NCBI GenBank assembly: GCA_947305045.1
Contig: CAMZCW010000116.1
Coordinates: 1 to 7,340, forward strand
Source: an uncultured Bacteroidales bacterium
GTDB lineage: Bacteria > Bacteroidota > Bacteroidia > Bacteroidales > UBA932
DNA length: 7,340 nucleotides
Reading direction: 5' to 3'
Both the position numbers and the translations under genes were made by a program. This document shows, piece by piece, positions 5,790 through 7,340 of this stretch; position 1 is the stretch's first letter, and each line of letters begins with the position of its first letter. The notes under the pieces were generated by a model that was not told the DNA's origin, did no database searches, and worked only from the letters and a program-made list of their open reading frames with translations.

Positions 5790-7340
5790 TTACTCTGCCT
5801 TCAGGTCCACCACGGTGGATTCCTTGTCCGGGGACAGGCCCACACGGAGGGTACGCACTGCGCTGCGGTCTTTCTGCCTGGCCGCCAGGATGCGGTCCGC
5901 AATGATGAATTCGGACACAGGGTCTTCCACATAGCGCATCACGGCCCGCTTGAGCGGACGGGCGCCGTAGGCGGGGTCGTAGCCGGCATCGGCAATAAAA
6001 CGCTTGGCGGAAGGGGTGATGGTGAGCTTGTAACCGGCTTCCAGTGCCCGGGCGCGCAGGTCCTTGAGTTCAATGTCTATGATGGACTCAATGGATTCCT
6101 TGGTCAGGGAGTTAAAGTACACCTGGTCGTCCACGCGGTTGATGAATTCCGGCGGAAACGCCTTCTTCACCGCTTTTTCTACCACGGAGCGCCGGTCCAT
6201 TTCTACGTTCTTACCCGCTGTGGCAAAGCCAATTCCGTTGCCATATTCCTCCATTTCGCGGCTGCCCACGTTGGAGGTCATAATGACAATGGTGTTTTTA
6301 AAGTCCACCGTACGGCCGTTGCTGTCCGTGAGCCGGCCTTCATCCATTACCTGTAGCAGCAGGTTAAAGATATCCGGATGCGCTTTTTCAATCTCGTCCA
6401 GCAGTACAACGCAGTACGGTTTGCGGCGCACGCGCTCGCTCAGCTGGCCGCCTTCCTCATAGCCTACATAGCCCGGAGGCGCACCAATCAGGCGCGACAC
6501 GCTGAACTTCTCCATGTATTCGCTCATGTCTATGCGCACCAGATTGTCCTCACTGTCAAACAGATACTCTGCCAGCGAACGGGCCAGTTGCGTTTTACCC
6601 ACGCCAGTGGGACCAAAGAACAGGAACGTGCCGATGGGCCTGTGCGGGTCCTTTAGGCCGGCCCGGTTGCGCTGGATGGCGCGTACCACCTTTTCCACGG
6701 CCTCGTCCTGGCCGATGATGCGCTGCTTCAGGCGCTCGCGCATCTTCACCAGGCGGTTTCCTTCACTCTCGGCCACCTTGTTCACCGGAATGCCCGTCAT
6801 CTTGGACACCACGGAGGCAATGTCCTCCGCTTCCACCACATGACTGCGGCCTTTTTTCCGGGTAAGTGACAGGCGCACCATGGAACCGGCTTCGTCCAGG
6901 GCGTCAATGGCCTTATCCGGCAGGGATTTATCCGTAATATAGCGGTCTGTCAGGCGCACGGCGGCCTCTATGGCGTCCTCCGTGTAGGTGATGCCATGGA
7001 ATTCCTCGTATTTGGGTTTGAGCTGCTGCAGAATGGCGATAGACTGCTGAACGTCCGTAGATTCCACCACAATCTTTTGGAAACGGCGGTCCAGTGCACC
7101 GTCTTTTTCCACAATTTTGGTGAATTCGTCCAGCGTGGTGGCGCCGATGCACTGGAATTCTCCGCGCGCCAGTGCCGGCTTGAGCATGTTGGCGGCATCC
7201 AGGCTGCCGGAAGCGCCGCCGGCCCCCACGATGGTGTGGAACTCGTCAATGAACAGGATGAGGTCCGGGTTCTCCGAGGCCTCTTTGATGATGGTCTTGA
7301 GGCGTTTTTCAAAATCGCCCCGGTATTTGGTACCGGCCAC
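5790..7340 (-). CDS. clpC: ClpC-type Clp ATPase, C-terminal 516 residues, lacking a middle domain
   Basis: This Hsp100 unfoldase feeds proteins into the ClpP protease. The gene enters from the right edge, so the N-domain and the D1 Walker A lie outside. Visible in order: D1 pore loop KYRG (5-8), D1 Walker B LILFIDEFH (27-35), D1 arginine pair RR (85-86), D2 Walker A GPTGVGKT (243-250), D2 pore loop GYVG (290-293), Walker B VVLLDE (311-316), sensor-1 Asn357, arginine finger Arg402 and sensor-2 GARPLKR (459-465). IGF at 370-372 is the loop that docks on ClpP, so this is not ClpB. The D1-D2 linker (about 150-175) is only some 25 residues, without the UVR/coiled-coil middle domain of usual ClpC; in this it resembles ClpA, while D2 reads like Bacteroidales ClpC. 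The ATG-like first codon here is an internal Met, not the start. Confidence 0.93.
   Translation of the reverse strand: MAGTKYRGDFEKRLKTIIKEASENPDLILFIDEFHTIVGAGGASGSLDAANMLKPALARGEFQCIGATTLDEFTKIVEKDGALDRRFQKIVVESTDVQQSIAILQQLKPKYEEFHGITYTEDAIEAAVRLTDRYITDKSLPDKAIDALDEAGSMVRLSLTRKKGRSHVVEAEDIASVVSKMTGIPVNKVAESEGNRLVKMRERLKQRIIGQDEAVEKVVRAIQRNRAGLKDPHRPIGTFLFFGPTGVGKTQLARSLAEYLFDSEDNLVRIDMSEYMEKFSVSRLIGAPPGYVGYEEGGQLSERVRRKPYCVVLLDEIEKAHPDIFNLLLQVMDEGRLTDSNGRTVDFKNTIVIMTSNVGSREMEEYGNGIGFATAGKNVEMDRRSVVEKAVKKAFPPEFINRVDDQVYFNSLTKESIESIIDIELKDLRARALEAGYKLTITPSAKRFIADAGYDPAYGARPLKRAVMRYVEDPVSEFIIADRILAARQKDRSAVRTLRVGLSPDKESTVVDLKAE

Overview
The window looks like chromosomal DNA of a member of the Bacteroidota, most likely of the order Bacteroidales. 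Four genes are preceded by the group's typical -7 promoter element TAnnTTTG, and in three of these a TTG or TTTG -33 element lies exactly 20 bases upstream. Start codons lack strong Shine-Dalgarno sequences. The proteins (MetY, an Lrp-type regulator, a DUF4153 membrane protein, an exported C1B peptidase, an AAA_14/DUF4143 ATPase and ClpC) resemble Bacteroidales families as I remember them. No database search was possible, so genus and species cannot be given.

Layout. Positions 1-430 (minus) hold the N-terminal third of metY, for O-acetylhomoserine sulfhydrylase. It is divergent from an Lrp/AsnC regulator at 582-1049 (plus), across a 151-base AT-rich region with promoters for both and a candidate operator on the regulator's promoter. 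A polytopic DUF4153 membrane protein follows at 1131-2573 (plus), then a secreted papain-like peptidase of the PepC/bleomycin hydrolase family at 2722-3852 plus its stop, with its own promoter. The 278 bases after it (3856-4133) carry no intact gene. They hold a decayed piece of a YccF-family membrane protein gene and a second orphan reading frame on the other strand. An AAA_14/DUF4143 ATPase occupies 4134-5459 (minus). Divergent from it, a 41-residue acidic peptide gene (5652-5777, plus) has its own promoter. The window ends in the C-terminal part of a Clp ATPase (5790-7340, minus), convergent with the peptide gene and only 12 bases from it.

How the genes relate. The metY/regulator pair fits local control of sulfur amino acid synthesis. 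The other genes do not form an obvious pathway; they read as core genes around a small patch of gene decay and an accessory ATPase. The two points most worth attention are the Clp ATPase, which has the ClpP-docking IGF loop but lacks the middle (UVR/coiled-coil) domain expected of Bacteroidales ClpC, and the unrecognised short peptide gene, whose promoter and start codon sit inside a 9-base inverted repeat. I see no CRISPR array, tRNA, rRNA, insertion sequence or clear phage gene.
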